The position numbers and the translations under genes were made by a program. Source: Corynebacterium sp. HMSC27B11 (GTDB lineage: Bacteria; Actinomycetota; Actinomycetes; Mycobacteriales; Mycobacteriaceae). Taken from it: a stretch of DNA of 64,000 bases. Positions 40,556-48,997 of the stretch are shown here, piece by piece. Numbering within the stretch: position 1 is the first letter of the stretch; every line of letters starts with the position of its first letter. Where the stretch lies: NCBI RefSeq assembly GCF_001815985.1, contig NZ_KV823564.1, positions 1-64,000 of the forward strand, given 5' to 3'. The notes under the pieces are model-generated. The model was not told the origin of the DNA. It worked only from the letters and a program-made list of their open reading frames with translations, and ran no database searches.

Positions 40556-41485
40556 GTGAATAACAACCGCGACAACGCAAGCGGCCGTCCGAACTGGAAC
40601 TACGAGGACGACGACGCCGAGACCTCGTTCTTCCCCCGCGTCAACGACGAGGGCTTTGACCAGGCCGACGGCGGTTTCGACGGAAACGACGATGCGACGC
40701 GCGTCATCCGCCCGGAGCAGGGGCCGGATCACGGGTCAAATCACGCTGCCGCCGATCAGTTCGACACCCAGTACCTCCCGGATGGGTTCGGTGACTACCC
40801 CGACCACGGGGCCGCGCAGTACCCGCCGCACGGGGCGGCCGGGCAGCCGGACTACCAGAACGGGCAACCTCCCCAGTATCGCCATGATCAGCCCCAGTAC
40901 CAGCAGGGCCCGCCCCAGTACCAGCAGGGCCCGCCACCGGGCTACGGTGCCAGCTACCCGGGGCCGCAAGGGCCAGGCCCACAGCAGGGCTACCGGCAGC
41001 CGCCGAATGGCTACCCGTCGCGCCAGCCACAGCAGCACGGCAATCCCCAGTTCAGCGGCGGTACCCCTGGGCAGAATGGTCAGGGCAAGCGGCGCACCCC
41101 AGTGGGCCCCATCTTGGGAATCCTACTGGTCATCGCCCTGCTGATCGGCGGGTTCATGTGGTGGAATAACCGTTCCGACGAGTCGGCGGACGCCGAATCC
41201 TCGACCTCCACGACGTCCACCACCACCGTCACCACCGAGCCGAGCACCGAAGCGCCGGAGACGCAGGAGGAGCCCAGCCGCGGTCCGAACCTGGATGACC
41301 TGCGCAACCGCCTCGGCGGTCGCGATAACCAGGACCCGGGTGGCCAGCCGGGAGGGGACACCAACCCCGCGCCGGAGGGAAATAACCCGGGCAACGGCAC
41401 CGGCGGCATCGAGTTGCCCGACACCGACCAACTCGAGCAGGACCTGCGCAACCGCGCCGACGATCTGCTCAACCAGCTGGGCTAG
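40556..41485 (+). CDS. Pro/Gln/Tyr-rich single-pass membrane protein
   Basis: The product is 309 aa from a GTG with a strong AAGGAGGA SD. Residues 1-180 are acidic, then rich in Pro, Gln, Gly and Tyr, with the repeat PQYQQGPPQYQQGPP. One membrane helix (about 183-201, ILGILLVIALLIGGFMWW) is followed by a Ser/Thr-rich stretch and an acidic, Gly-rich end with DLRNR repeated. The layout (disordered cytosolic half, one helix, outer tail) is common in corynebacterial envelope proteins. The function is unknown. Confidence 0.75.
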   Translation: MNNNRDNASGRPNWNYEDDDAETSFFPRVNDEGFDQADGGFDGNDDATRVIRPEQGPDHGSNHAAADQFDTQYLPDGFGDYPDHGAAQYPPHGAAGQPDYQNGQPPQYRHDQPQYQQGPPQYQQGPPPGYGASYPGPQGPGPQQGYRQPPNGYPSRQPQQHGNPQFSGGTPGQNGQGKRRTPVGPILGILLVIALLIGGFMWWNNRSDESADAESSTSTTSTTTVTTEPSTEAPETQEEPSRGPNLDDLRNRLGGRDNQDPGGQPGGDTNPAPEGNNPGNGTGGIELPDTDQLEQDLRNRADDLLNQLG

Positions 41486-41573
41486 TATCCGGCGCCTGCC
41501 GGCGGGGCGTTGCGGCGCGCCCCCCTGGGCACGCTTAAGAAGGTGAGAGTCGCCCAGAGCGCCTTAGGACAAC

Positions 41574-44165
41574 CTAGAGGGTCGGGGTCTCGCCGCGACG
41601 CTCCTTGATCCGCTCCTTCTCGGCGGCGAGCACCTCACTCATGACCTGCTGGTCCGTGATGTCCATGGCCTCCGGGTTCTGCTGGGCGGCCACCGAGTCG
41701 CGGGCATAGGAATCAAAGAGCTCCCGCTTGGTTGCCAGCAGGAGATGCAGCCGCTCCTCCACGGAATCCGGGGTGAGCAGCCGGTGCACCTCTACCGGGT
41801 TGATCTGGCCCATGCGGTGGGCGCGCGCGATGGCCTGCGCCTCAACCGCCGGGTTGAGCTGGGGCTCGATGAGCACCACGTGGTTCGCCGCCTGGATATT
41901 CAGCCCTTCGCTGGCGGCATTGATCTGAGCGACGAGCACCGCGCCGGGTTCAGCTGCCGTGAAATCATCCACCGCTTGCTGGCGTTCCTGGTGGCTCACC
42001 CCACCCGCGATCGGGCCGAATGCCCGGTCGCCGAGGCTATTCATGAGGTGATCGAGCACGCCGCGGAAGTACGTGAACACGATCGTCTTATCATCATCCA
42101 GGCCGTCGGTGAGCAGCTCGGCGAAGCGCTCCATCTTCGCGGACCCCGGCCCGCTGAAGCTCTGCCGCATCTGCATGAAGTTGCCCGCCTCGACGGCCTC
42201 GTTGTACTTCTCACGGTCCGACTCGAAGGCCTCGATCCATTCCTCTGTTTCGGTCAGCGGGGGCAGCTCGGCGAGGACGTCGCTCTGGTTGCGGCGCAGG
42301 TAGCGGCGCGCGACGACGGTGCGGAACTCACGCGCGCTCCTGCGTGCCTTCTCGAGCTTGGGTTCGAGCTCTGGGTCGAGGTAGCCCAGCAGCGTTTCCA
42401 TCTCCGACACCCGGTTTTCCAGCGGGGTGCCGGAAAGGTAGGTGACGACCTCCGTCCGTGCGGTGAGTTGCTGCACCCCCTGGGCTTGCTTGGATTTGGG
42501 GTTCTTTGCCCGGTGCGCTTCGTCGACGACGAGCGCGCCGAATTCCAGGTCACCGGTCATGACTGTGGAGTCTCCGCGAACCTCGGGGAAGCCCACGATG
42601 GCGACCCCGCCCCGGTTGCTGAAGGCCTCGTAGGCGGCGTCCTTGTACGGTCCGGCGATGATGTGGGGCTCAAGATCCGTGAACTTTTTGATCTCTCGCT
42701 CCCAGTTGATGCGCAGGCTGGGAGGGCAGACCACCAGAAAGTGCTTCTCGCCGCGGGCAGCGAGATGGGCGAACACAGCCAAAGCCTGCATGGTTTTTCC
42801 CAGGCCCATCTCATCGCCGATCAGGACCTTGCGCTGGGCAAGCGCGTACCTCGCCCCGAAGTCCTGGTAGCCGCGCAAGCTCGCGTGCAGCACGCCACGG
42901 AGGGTGATCTCCTCGATGGACTTGGCGATATCCTCCGGCACGGCGGTGGCGGACTTGTCGTCGCCGAAGGCATGGAACTCTGCCGCGCGGATGGCGTAAA
43001 GGTGCCACGCCTGCTCTGCGGACAGTGGGGCTCTACGGGTCGGGATTTTCGCCAGTTCCGGCTGTGTGATCAGCCGCGAACCATCGGCCGGGCGGGCCAG
43101 CGCGAATTCGCTGAAACCCTGCGCGTAGGCATCGAAGCCTTCCGGCAGCGCCAGGAATGGGCCTTCGAGCTGCGCTTCACGTTGCTGCTCGCGGAACTGG
43201 AGGAGATCAGCCAGCGCCCGGACGTAGGCGGTGGAGGGGCCCTTATCCCGGTAGTCGATGATCGCGGGCTGGTCCGCGCGCATCTCGGCGGCGTAGCGCT
43301 TCGCCGCGGCGATCGCCTGCCGAGCGGTCTGCTCGCCCACGCCGTCGTAGCGGGTGAGGTCGCTGACAGTGGCGGCCTCGATATCCAGCAGGTTCAGGTG
43401 ATGCAGGGGGCCTAGGCGCAGGGAGGTCGACGGCGTGAGCTGGTCGAGGATCTGGATGTCGGTCTGCCTCAGCTCCGCGTCCGCCAGCGTGCTCTTCAGA
43501 GAACGCTGCTGGCTCTCGACCTCCGCCAGCAGGGACTTCTCGGTGGCGTCGACCTCGGCCAGCCGCGCGAGTGCTTGCCGGTGGACATCGAGCTCCGCGG
43601 GCTGGTGCCAGTGCACATCCCAGCCCGTGAGGCGCTCCAGCTCGGCGGTGATCGCCGGGCGCATCGCCGCCAGATCGATCCCCAGGAACTGGCCGCGGTC
43701 CGTGGAACCCAGGGCGGCGTCCACGCCAGTCAGCACCGAGTGCACCGTGGCGCCGTCGATGGCGGCGTACCTGCGGTAGGTGTCGATCTGGGCCTGTGGG
43801 CGGGACCGGAAGAGGCGGCGCAGGCCCCGGTACTCGGCGAGCTTCTTCAGCTCAGGACGCTGCGCTTCAAGCTCGTCGCGGCTCGGGATCGTGCCGACGG
43901 ACTGCAGCGAGGAGTTGAGCTCGTTCCAGGGAATGCTCGGGGCTTGGCCTGGTGCGAGGGTTCGCAGGAAGGCGGCCGTGCTGAGATTCTGGCCAAAGCC
44001 GAAGAGGCGGGCGGAGTTCTCGGAACAAAGAGTGGGGGCGGGGCCGCCCTCGCGGAGCCGGTTGACCCGCTCGGTGGTGGCCTCCCAGTGGAAACGCACG
44101 TCGATGAGCCCGTCAATGAGCGAATCGATGCGTTGGACCGTGACTTCTTGGCCGCCGATATTCAC
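41574..44165 (-). CDS. SNF2-family helicase with unassigned N-terminal half and HhH motif
   Basis: The product is 863 aa from GTG 44165; a TAGGAT -10 ends 7 nt before it, and the ATG three codons earlier falls inside that hexamer. Residues of about 1-410 match no domain I recognise, except for a coiled-coil stretch (210-240) and a helix-hairpin-helix (YDGVGEQTARQAI, near 280). The SNF2 ATPase follows: GDEMGLGKTMQALAVFAHLA (motif I, near 455), VDEAHRAKN (motif II), SGTPLENR (III) and the C-terminal EGLNIQAA with ARAHRMGQ (V and VI). It is probably a DNA translocase in repair or chromosome handling. It stands alone. Confidence 0.85.
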   Translation of the reverse strand: MNIGGQEVTVQRIDSLIDGLIDVRFHWEATTERVNRLREGGPAPTLCSENSARLFGFGQNLSTAAFLRTLAPGQAPSIPWNELNSSLQSVGTIPSRDELEAQRPELKKLAEYRGLRRLFRSRPQAQIDTYRRYAAIDGATVHSVLTGVDAALGSTDRGQFLGIDLAAMRPAITAELERLTGWDVHWHQPAELDVHRQALARLAEVDATEKSLLAEVESQQRSLKSTLADAELRQTDIQILDQLTPSTSLRLGPLHHLNLLDIEAATVSDLTRYDGVGEQTARQAIAAAKRYAAEMRADQPAIIDYRDKGPSTAYVRALADLLQFREQQREAQLEGPFLALPEGFDAYAQGFSEFALARPADGSRLITQPELAKIPTRRAPLSAEQAWHLYAIRAAEFHAFGDDKSATAVPEDIAKSIEEITLRGVLHASLRGYQDFGARYALAQRKVLIGDEMGLGKTMQALAVFAHLAARGEKHFLVVCPPSLRINWEREIKKFTDLEPHIIAGPYKDAAYEAFSNRGGVAIVGFPEVRGDSTVMTGDLEFGALVVDEAHRAKNPKSKQAQGVQQLTARTEVVTYLSGTPLENRVSEMETLLGYLDPELEPKLEKARRSAREFRTVVARRYLRRNQSDVLAELPPLTETEEWIEAFESDREKYNEAVEAGNFMQMRQSFSGPGSAKMERFAELLTDGLDDDKTIVFTYFRGVLDHLMNSLGDRAFGPIAGGVSHQERQQAVDDFTAAEPGAVLVAQINAASEGLNIQAANHVVLIEPQLNPAVEAQAIARAHRMGQINPVEVHRLLTPDSVEERLHLLLATKRELFDSYARDSVAAQQNPEAMDITDQQVMSEVLAAEKERIKERRGETPTL

Positions 44166-44172
44166 GCCGATC

Positions 44173-44178
44173 ATCCTA
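44173..44178 (-). promoter_or_regulatory. -10 (TAGGAT) of the SNF2 gene, leaderless
   Basis: On the minus strand TAGGAT is followed by 7 nt and GTG (44165-44163). This favours the GTG over the overlapping ATG at 44174. Confidence 0.5.
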
Positions 44179-44313
44179 GCAACGCCCGTGTCGGAAGATC
44201 GCGCGAAATGAGGCGAGGGGAGCGGCAGCGGAGAGGAGGAAAAGACGGCGAAATGTAGCCTGCGTCACTATGCTGAAAAATATAACTATCTACCGACAAA
44301 ACGGAGGTTTCAC

Positions 44314-45165
44314 ATGGTGCAGCGAGTAGGCATCGTCGGAGCAGGACTCATGGGAGCTGGAATCGCAGAGGTTGCTGCGAAGTCTGGCGCGGACGTCCTC
44401 GTCTGGGAGCTGAAGCAGGAGGCCGTCGACGCCGGCCAGGCGCGAATCGAGAAGTCCCTGGATAAGGCGGTGGAGCGCGGGAAGCTCTCCGCAGAGGACC
44501 GGGACGCGACCCTGTCCCGTCTGAGCTACACCACCAACCTGGAGGACTTCGCGGACCGCGAGATGGTCATGGAGGCCATCGTCGAGAACGAGAAGATCAA
44601 GAAGGACGTCTTCGCGCAGCTCGACGAGATCGTCGAAGACAAGACCGCGCCGCTGTGCTCCAACACCTCGTCGCTGCCGATCCAAACCATCGCCTCGGCG
44701 ACGAAGAACCCGGAGCGCGTGCTCGGCCTGCACTTCTTCAACCCGGTTCCGGTTCTGCCTCTCGTGGAGGTCATCCCGGCGCTGACCACCTCTGAGGAAG
44801 CCGTGGAGAAGGCGCAGACCTTCGCGACCGAGAAGATGGGCAAGACCGCCATCCGTGCGAAGGACCGTTCCGGCTTCATCGTGAACTTCCTGCTGGTGCC
44901 GTACATGCTCTCCGCGATCCGCATGGTGGAGCAGGGCGTGGCCACCGCAGAAGACATCGACACCGGCATGAAGCTGGGCGCCGCGCACCCGATGGGCCCG
45001 CTGACCCTGGCTGACATGGTGGGTCTGGACACCTGCGCGTTCATCGCGGACGTGATGTTCGAGGAGTTCGGCGACCCGACCTACTCCTGCCCGCCGCTGC
45101 TGCGCCGCATGGTGCAGGCCGGCCACTTCGGCCGCAAGTCCGGCAAGGGCTTCTACGAGTACTAA
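44314..45165 (+). CDS. 3-hydroxyacyl-CoA (3-hydroxybutyryl-CoA) dehydrogenase
   Basis: It oxidises 3-hydroxyacyl-CoA with NAD(P). The product is 283 aa, the size of stand-alone enzymes such as FadB2/Hbd. The Rossmann loop GAGLMGAGIAEVA starts at residue 9; SNTSSLPI and LHFFNPVPVLPLVEV are family motifs, the latter carrying the catalytic histidine. RSGFIVNFLLVPY and HPMGPLTLADMVGLD begin and mark the C-terminal domain. SD ACGGAGG. It may serve beta-oxidation or acetoacetyl-CoA reduction. Confidence 0.92.
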   Translation: MVQRVGIVGAGLMGAGIAEVAAKSGADVLVWELKQEAVDAGQARIEKSLDKAVERGKLSAEDRDATLSRLSYTTNLEDFADREMVMEAIVENEKIKKDVFAQLDEIVEDKTAPLCSNTSSLPIQTIASATKNPERVLGLHFFNPVPVLPLVEVIPALTTSEEAVEKAQTFATEKMGKTAIRAKDRSGFIVNFLLVPYMLSAIRMVEQGVATAEDIDTGMKLGAAHPMGPLTLADMVGLDTCAFIADVMFEEFGDPTYSCPPLLRRMVQAGHFGRKSGKGFYEY

Positions 45166-45242
45166 AAACTATCTCCGCCGCCCGCGGTTTTTCTGTATCG
45201 TGGGAGGGGCAACGGAACATTCCAACTTCTAGGAGGAAGCAC

Positions 45243-45416
45243 ATGTCTATCGACGACATCAAGGGCAAGGCAAAGGAAGCTTTCGGCGACGCAACGGGCG
45301 ACGAGTCCACCAAGGCTGAGGGCAAGATCGATCAGGCTAAGTCCGATCTGCAGGACAAGGCTAACGAGGTCAAGGACAAGGTTGCTGAGGCCTTCAACGA
45401 CGCGACCGACAAGTAA
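45243..45416 (+). CDS. CsbD-like small stress protein
   Basis: The product is 57 aa: MSIDDIKGKAKEAFGDATGD, then repeated Lys/Asp/Glu/Ala helices ending NDATDK. This matches the CsbD family, small abundant proteins induced in stress. AGGAGG lies 6 nt before the ATG. TATCGT (45196-45201) is a possible -10. It was found by direct translation. Confidence 0.85.
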   Translation: MSIDDIKGKAKEAFGDATGDESTKAEGKIDQAKSDLQDKANEVKDKVAEAFNDATDK

Positions 45417-45477
45417 AGAATTTTCCCTCGTTTAAGCCCCTGGGCATAAGCCCCGGCGCTTAGGCTGAAAATTTTTG

Positions 45478-45510
45478 AGGCTCCCAGCCGGTTTTCCGGT
45501 GGGAGCCTTT
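45478..45510. terminator. Strong terminator between csbD-like and ABC exporter genes
   Basis: AGGCTCCCAGCCGG (45478-45491) pairs with CCGGTGGGAGCCT (45496-45508) around TTTT, with one bulge, followed by TTTCTT. It lies between converging genes. An imperfect hairpin at 45433-45462 precedes it. Confidence 0.8.
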
Positions 45511-45552
45511 CTTGTTGCCACGTTGCCTGAGTTCCTCGGCCAGCCCGGGGGC

Positions 45553-47448
45553 TTAGCCCTCCGCGGGCTCCTCCTCCGGCTCGCCCTCCCAGAAACCGAA
45601 GCGCTTCAACCGCTCGCGGTCAGCAGCCGAGGTCGAGCCCGTGAGCTTCAGCAGTTCGGAGTAGATACCCCCGGAGGTCGCCAGCTCCGCGGGGGAGCCA
45701 ACCTCGTCGACGCGGCCCTCGTCCAGGGTGACGATGGTGTCCACGTTTGCGATCGTCGACAGCCGGTGGGCAATCACGAGTGTGGTGCGCCCTTCCATCA
45801 GTTGTTCCAGGCCCGCCTGGACCACGCGCTCTGCCTTGGTATCCAGCGCGGAGGTGGCCTCATCCAATACCAGCACGGGGGCGTCCTTCAGCATCGCTCG
45901 GGCTACCGCGATGCGCTGCTTCTGGCCGCCGGACAGCCGCAGGCCCCGTTCTCCGATGACCGTGTCGTAGCCGTCGGTGAAGCCCACGATGAACTCGTGC
46001 GCATTCGCACGCTTGGCGGCATCCTCGATATCTGCCTGGCTGGCATACGGGGTGGCGTAGGCGATGTTCTCGCGGATCGTGCCGGAGAACAGCGCCGGCT
46101 CCTGGAAGACCACGCCCACCGAGGAACGTAGTTCCGCGCTGGTTAACGTCGAGACGTCCTCACCGCAGACGGTGAGCGTCCCAGCGGTGGGCTGGTACAG
46201 GCCCAGCAGGAGGTTCACCAGGGTGGATTTACCGCCGCCGGACTCGCCGACCAGCGCCACCGTCTGGCCCCGCTGCGCGCTGAAACTCACATCGTGAATG
46301 ACGGGCTCGCCGGGCAGGTACTCGAAGTCCACGTCCCGGAACTCGAAGACCGGCCCCGACTGCGGGGCTGAAAGCTGCGGGACGAGAGCAGCGTTCACAT
46401 CCTCCTGGTCGACGAGCATGCTGCCGCCTGGGCGAGAGGCTTGCTGCAAGGCGGGTGCTGTTGTTGGCTCCTCCAGCTCCTCCATCGCTTCGAAGTATTC
46501 GCGGGAACCGGCGGCGGCGCGCTGGGCGGTGTCCACCAGCCAGCTCATCATGCTGGCCGGCTGGCGGGCCATGACCACAAGCTGCAGGAGCAGGACCATG
46601 TCGCCGATGGTGAAGCGCCCGCTGATCGTCTGCCAGAACAGGGTGAGGTAGATGGCGAAGAAGATGATGTTCATCCCGCCCATGCGGAGGGTGTCCATCA
46701 TGTGCCAGTAACGGGACTGCACGCGGGTGATCTGCACGGTCTCGTCGAAGTGCTTCTGGAAGATGCGCAGCTCGCGCAGCTCCGTGACGAAGGACTTGAC
46801 TACCTTCACCTGGCCGATGACCTCGGCGAACCGGCCCTGGGCGGTGTCAATGTGCTCGTTTTTCTCCTTCTCCCAGACGATCCACTTTCGGCTCGTTAGC
46901 GCGGTGAGCCACAGGTACATCGGGAAGATCACGGCCAGCAGCAGGGCCAATGGCCAGTAGTAGATCGCGGTGATCACCAGGATCAGCGCGACCGTGAGCA
47001 GCATGGAGAAGAAGTCATTGGCGAAGGACTGCAGGAACTGGGTGAGCCCCAGGATCGAGCGGTCCAATCGCGAGATGATGGTGCCCGTGACCTGCTTGTC
47101 GTAGTAGCTCTGAGGCAGGCTGAGCAGTTTCGCAAAGTAGCGGTTGGAGAGGATCTGCCGCATCCGGGTGGCCATCACGTCACCGAACCAGCCGCCGATA
47201 TTGCGAACCAGGTTACTGGCCAGCTCCACGCCGAGCAGGGCCACTGCCAGCCAGATCACGGTCTGCAGCGCGGCGTCGCGGGAGAGCTCGCCCTGCACCG
47301 AGGCCACGATCGTGTCGGTGGCGCTTTTCACCAGGAATGGTGCGGCCAGAGCCAGGCCGGCGGTGAGGATGCTCGAGATCATCACGATCACGTAGAAGGG
47401 CATGAGCTCCTTCGTGGACCGTAGAATCCTGCCGAAAGCGGCAATCAT
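45553..47448 (-). CDS. ABC transporter, fused membrane and ATP-binding exporter
   Basis: The product is 631 aa from ATG 47448 (AAGGAG 11 nt upstream). Six membrane helices cover about 15-310. The ATPase has Walker A GESGGGKST, signature LSGGQKQRI and Walker B VLVLDEATSALD. It has the exporter (half-transporter) layout, probably a homodimer. The cargo is unknown. It lies 71 nt downstream of the C-S lyase gene on the same strand, so the two may share a transcript. Confidence 0.9.
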   Translation of the reverse strand: MIAAFGRILRSTKELMPFYVIVMISSILTAGLALAAPFLVKSATDTIVASVQGELSRDAALQTVIWLAVALLGVELASNLVRNIGGWFGDVMATRMRQILSNRYFAKLLSLPQSYYDKQVTGTIISRLDRSILGLTQFLQSFANDFFSMLLTVALILVITAIYYWPLALLLAVIFPMYLWLTALTSRKWIVWEKEKNEHIDTAQGRFAEVIGQVKVVKSFVTELRELRIFQKHFDETVQITRVQSRYWHMMDTLRMGGMNIIFFAIYLTLFWQTISGRFTIGDMVLLLQLVVMARQPASMMSWLVDTAQRAAAGSREYFEAMEELEEPTTAPALQQASRPGGSMLVDQEDVNAALVPQLSAPQSGPVFEFRDVDFEYLPGEPVIHDVSFSAQRGQTVALVGESGGGKSTLVNLLLGLYQPTAGTLTVCGEDVSTLTSAELRSSVGVVFQEPALFSGTIRENIAYATPYASQADIEDAAKRANAHEFIVGFTDGYDTVIGERGLRLSGGQKQRIAVARAMLKDAPVLVLDEATSALDTKAERVVQAGLEQLMEGRTTLVIAHRLSTIANVDTIVTLDEGRVDEVGSPAELATSGGIYSELLKLTGSTSAADRERLKRFGFWEGEPEEEPAEG

Positions 47449-47519
47449 GTACTCGCGTGCTCCTTCGTTGGGCTTGAGGTCTAACAACCAAGAAGCCTAG
47501 TCAAGAGGGCAGACAAGTC

Positions 47520-48821
47520 TTAAGCGCTCTCTCCGAAGCCCGCCGCAGCGATCCGATCCAACGCTTGAGTGAGAATCTCCCGCGAGGTCGCGAAGTTGAT
47601 CCGCAGGTGTCCGGCCCCACCGGCGCCGTAGATGGCTCCGGTGTTGAAGGCCACCTTCGCCCGCTGCAGGATCTGCTCTGCTGGGTCTGTTGGCCCCGCT
47701 GGGTCCGTCGACGTTTCACTGTCCGCGCCCGTGGTCGCACCCAGCCCCGGGACGTCGCGAGCATCCACCCACAGCAGGTAGGTCCCCTCCGGGCGATGGA
47801 ATGTCGCGCCGGGCAGAACCTCGGGCAGGCGGCGTTCGAGCAGTTCGAGGTTGCCGCTAAGGTAGTCGATCTGTTCCTCCAGCCAGCCGGACTCGTCGCT
47901 GTAGGCGGCGGTCGCGGCGGCGATCCCGATGGTGGATGCCTCCCCGGTGCGCAGCTTGTGCACTCCGGCCATGATTTCGCGGTCGCGCGGGGAGCTCAGG
48001 ATCATTTGGGCGCACCGGAGGCCGGCGGTATTCCACCCCTTCGACGTGGCGGTGACCGTGATGGTGTTCTCCGCCGCGATCTCGCTGATCGAGGCGGCCG
48101 GGGTGTGCTGGTGCCCCGGGTAGACGATGGGGGCGTGGATCTCGTCGGAGATGACCCGCACGTTGTACTTCGCCGCCAGCTCCACGACGTCGCGCAGTTC
48201 AGACTCGCTGAACACCCGGCCGAGCGGGTTATAGGGACTGCATAGGATCAGCGACCCGGCCGGCGCGGCTGTGCTTCCCTCTTCCGCCTGTCCGTTGTTT
48301 CCCGCTCCCTTATCGACGACGACGCGTCCGCGCGTGGTTGCGGTGCCGGCTGCGAAGACCTCCTCCAGGGCGGCGAGGTCGAAGCCTCCCTCCGGAGTCA
48401 TGGGCACCTCGATCGAGGGGCGACCGGTGACGTCCGGGATTTCGAAGAAGGGGTTATAGGCGGGCACGGGCAGCACGATCGCGGATCCCGCGGGGGTGAG
48501 TTCCTCGACGGCGATTTTCACTCCTGTGACCACGTCGGGGACGGAGCGAACCCAGCCGGGGGAGAAGGTCCATCCGAAGCGGCGTTCGTAGAAGCCGGCG
48601 AGTGCTTCCCGCAGCTCCTCGTCGTCAGCGGAGTAGCCGAAGTATTCGCGGTCCACGCAGTCCTGGATGGCGCGGGCAACGGCCGGGCAGGTGTGAAAGT
48701 CGGACTCCGCGACCCACATGGGGATGACGTCATCGGGATAGCCGCGCCACTTCTTCGTACCGCGGCGTCGCAGTTCCGCCAGGGTGGGCAGTTCGAGTGT
48801 GCTGGAGTTGTGGCTAGTCAT
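47520..48821 (-). CDS. aecD: PLP-dependent C-S lyase / cystathionine beta-lyase (MalY/PatB type)
   Basis: It cleaves cystathionine and related thioethers to a thiol, pyruvate and ammonia, a step in methionine synthesis. The product is 433 aa. The fold-type-I motifs are DVVTGVK (PLP phosphate region), CSPYNPLGRVFS, ISDEIHAPIVY and the PLP lysine in TATSKGWNTAGL. Start ATG 48821 lies 7 nt after a TACACT -10, so it is leaderless. A perfect McbR-type palindrome lies over its -35 region, which fits a methionine gene. aecD is the name of the C. glutamicum homologue. Two Ser/Gly/Thr-rich insertions are visible. Confidence 0.85.
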   Translation of the reverse strand: MTSHNSSTLELPTLAELRRRGTKKWRGYPDDVIPMWVAESDFHTCPAVARAIQDCVDREYFGYSADDEELREALAGFYERRFGWTFSPGWVRSVPDVVTGVKIAVEELTPAGSAIVLPVPAYNPFFEIPDVTGRPSIEVPMTPEGGFDLAALEEVFAAGTATTRGRVVVDKGAGNNGQAEEGSTAAPAGSLILCSPYNPLGRVFSESELRDVVELAAKYNVRVISDEIHAPIVYPGHQHTPAASISEIAAENTITVTATSKGWNTAGLRCAQMILSSPRDREIMAGVHKLRTGEASTIGIAAATAAYSDESGWLEEQIDYLSGNLELLERRLPEVLPGATFHRPEGTYLLWVDARDVPGLGATTGADSETSTDPAGPTDPAEQILQRAKVAFNTGAIYGAGGAGHLRINFATSREILTQALDRIAAAGFGESA

Positions 48822-48828
48822 GGCCAAC

Positions 48829-48834
48829 AGTGTA
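48829..48834 (-). promoter_or_regulatory. aecD -10 (TACACT), leaderless
   Basis: On the minus strand TACACT is followed by 7 nt and the ATG at 48821. TTGTCT (48859-48854) is a -35 candidate 19 nt upstream, inside the palindrome. Confidence 0.6.
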
Positions 48835-48850
48835 CTCGCCCCGTCGGGGG

Positions 48851-48870
48851 TATAGACAACTCTGTCTATA
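48851..48870. promoter_or_regulatory. McbR-box-like operator
   Basis: TATAGACA and TGTCTATA form a perfect 8-bp inverted repeat. Its core TAGAC (48853-48857), 6 nt, GTCTA (48864-48868) equals the published McbR consensus of C. glutamicum, the sulfur-amino-acid repressor. It overlaps the aecD -35 region and could also serve the divergent binding-protein gene. Confidence 0.7.
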
Positions 48871-48997
48871 TGCTGGTTTTTAGCGTTTAGCTAGGATAAG
48901 TATCCATTGAACGCCAGAGCGATGGGTGTCTCGGATGCGGACCAGCCGGTCGCGACCCGGTGAATATCCCTCCCGTGACTGATGAAGGAAGATCAAT
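48871..48997 (+). other. Leader of the binding-lipoprotein gene
   Basis: The 127 nt after the palindrome hold an AT-rich patch (TTTTTAGCGTTTAGCTAGGA) and then a GC-rich hairpin around CCGGTC/GACC-CGG near 48950. The patch resembles a DtxR box only weakly, and no riboswitch consensus was recognised. The leader may be structured. Confidence 0.3.

Noticed and set aside
48882-48902. DtxR box upstream of the binding lipoprotein
   Set aside because: Only about 11 of 19 consensus positions match in any ungapped alignment.
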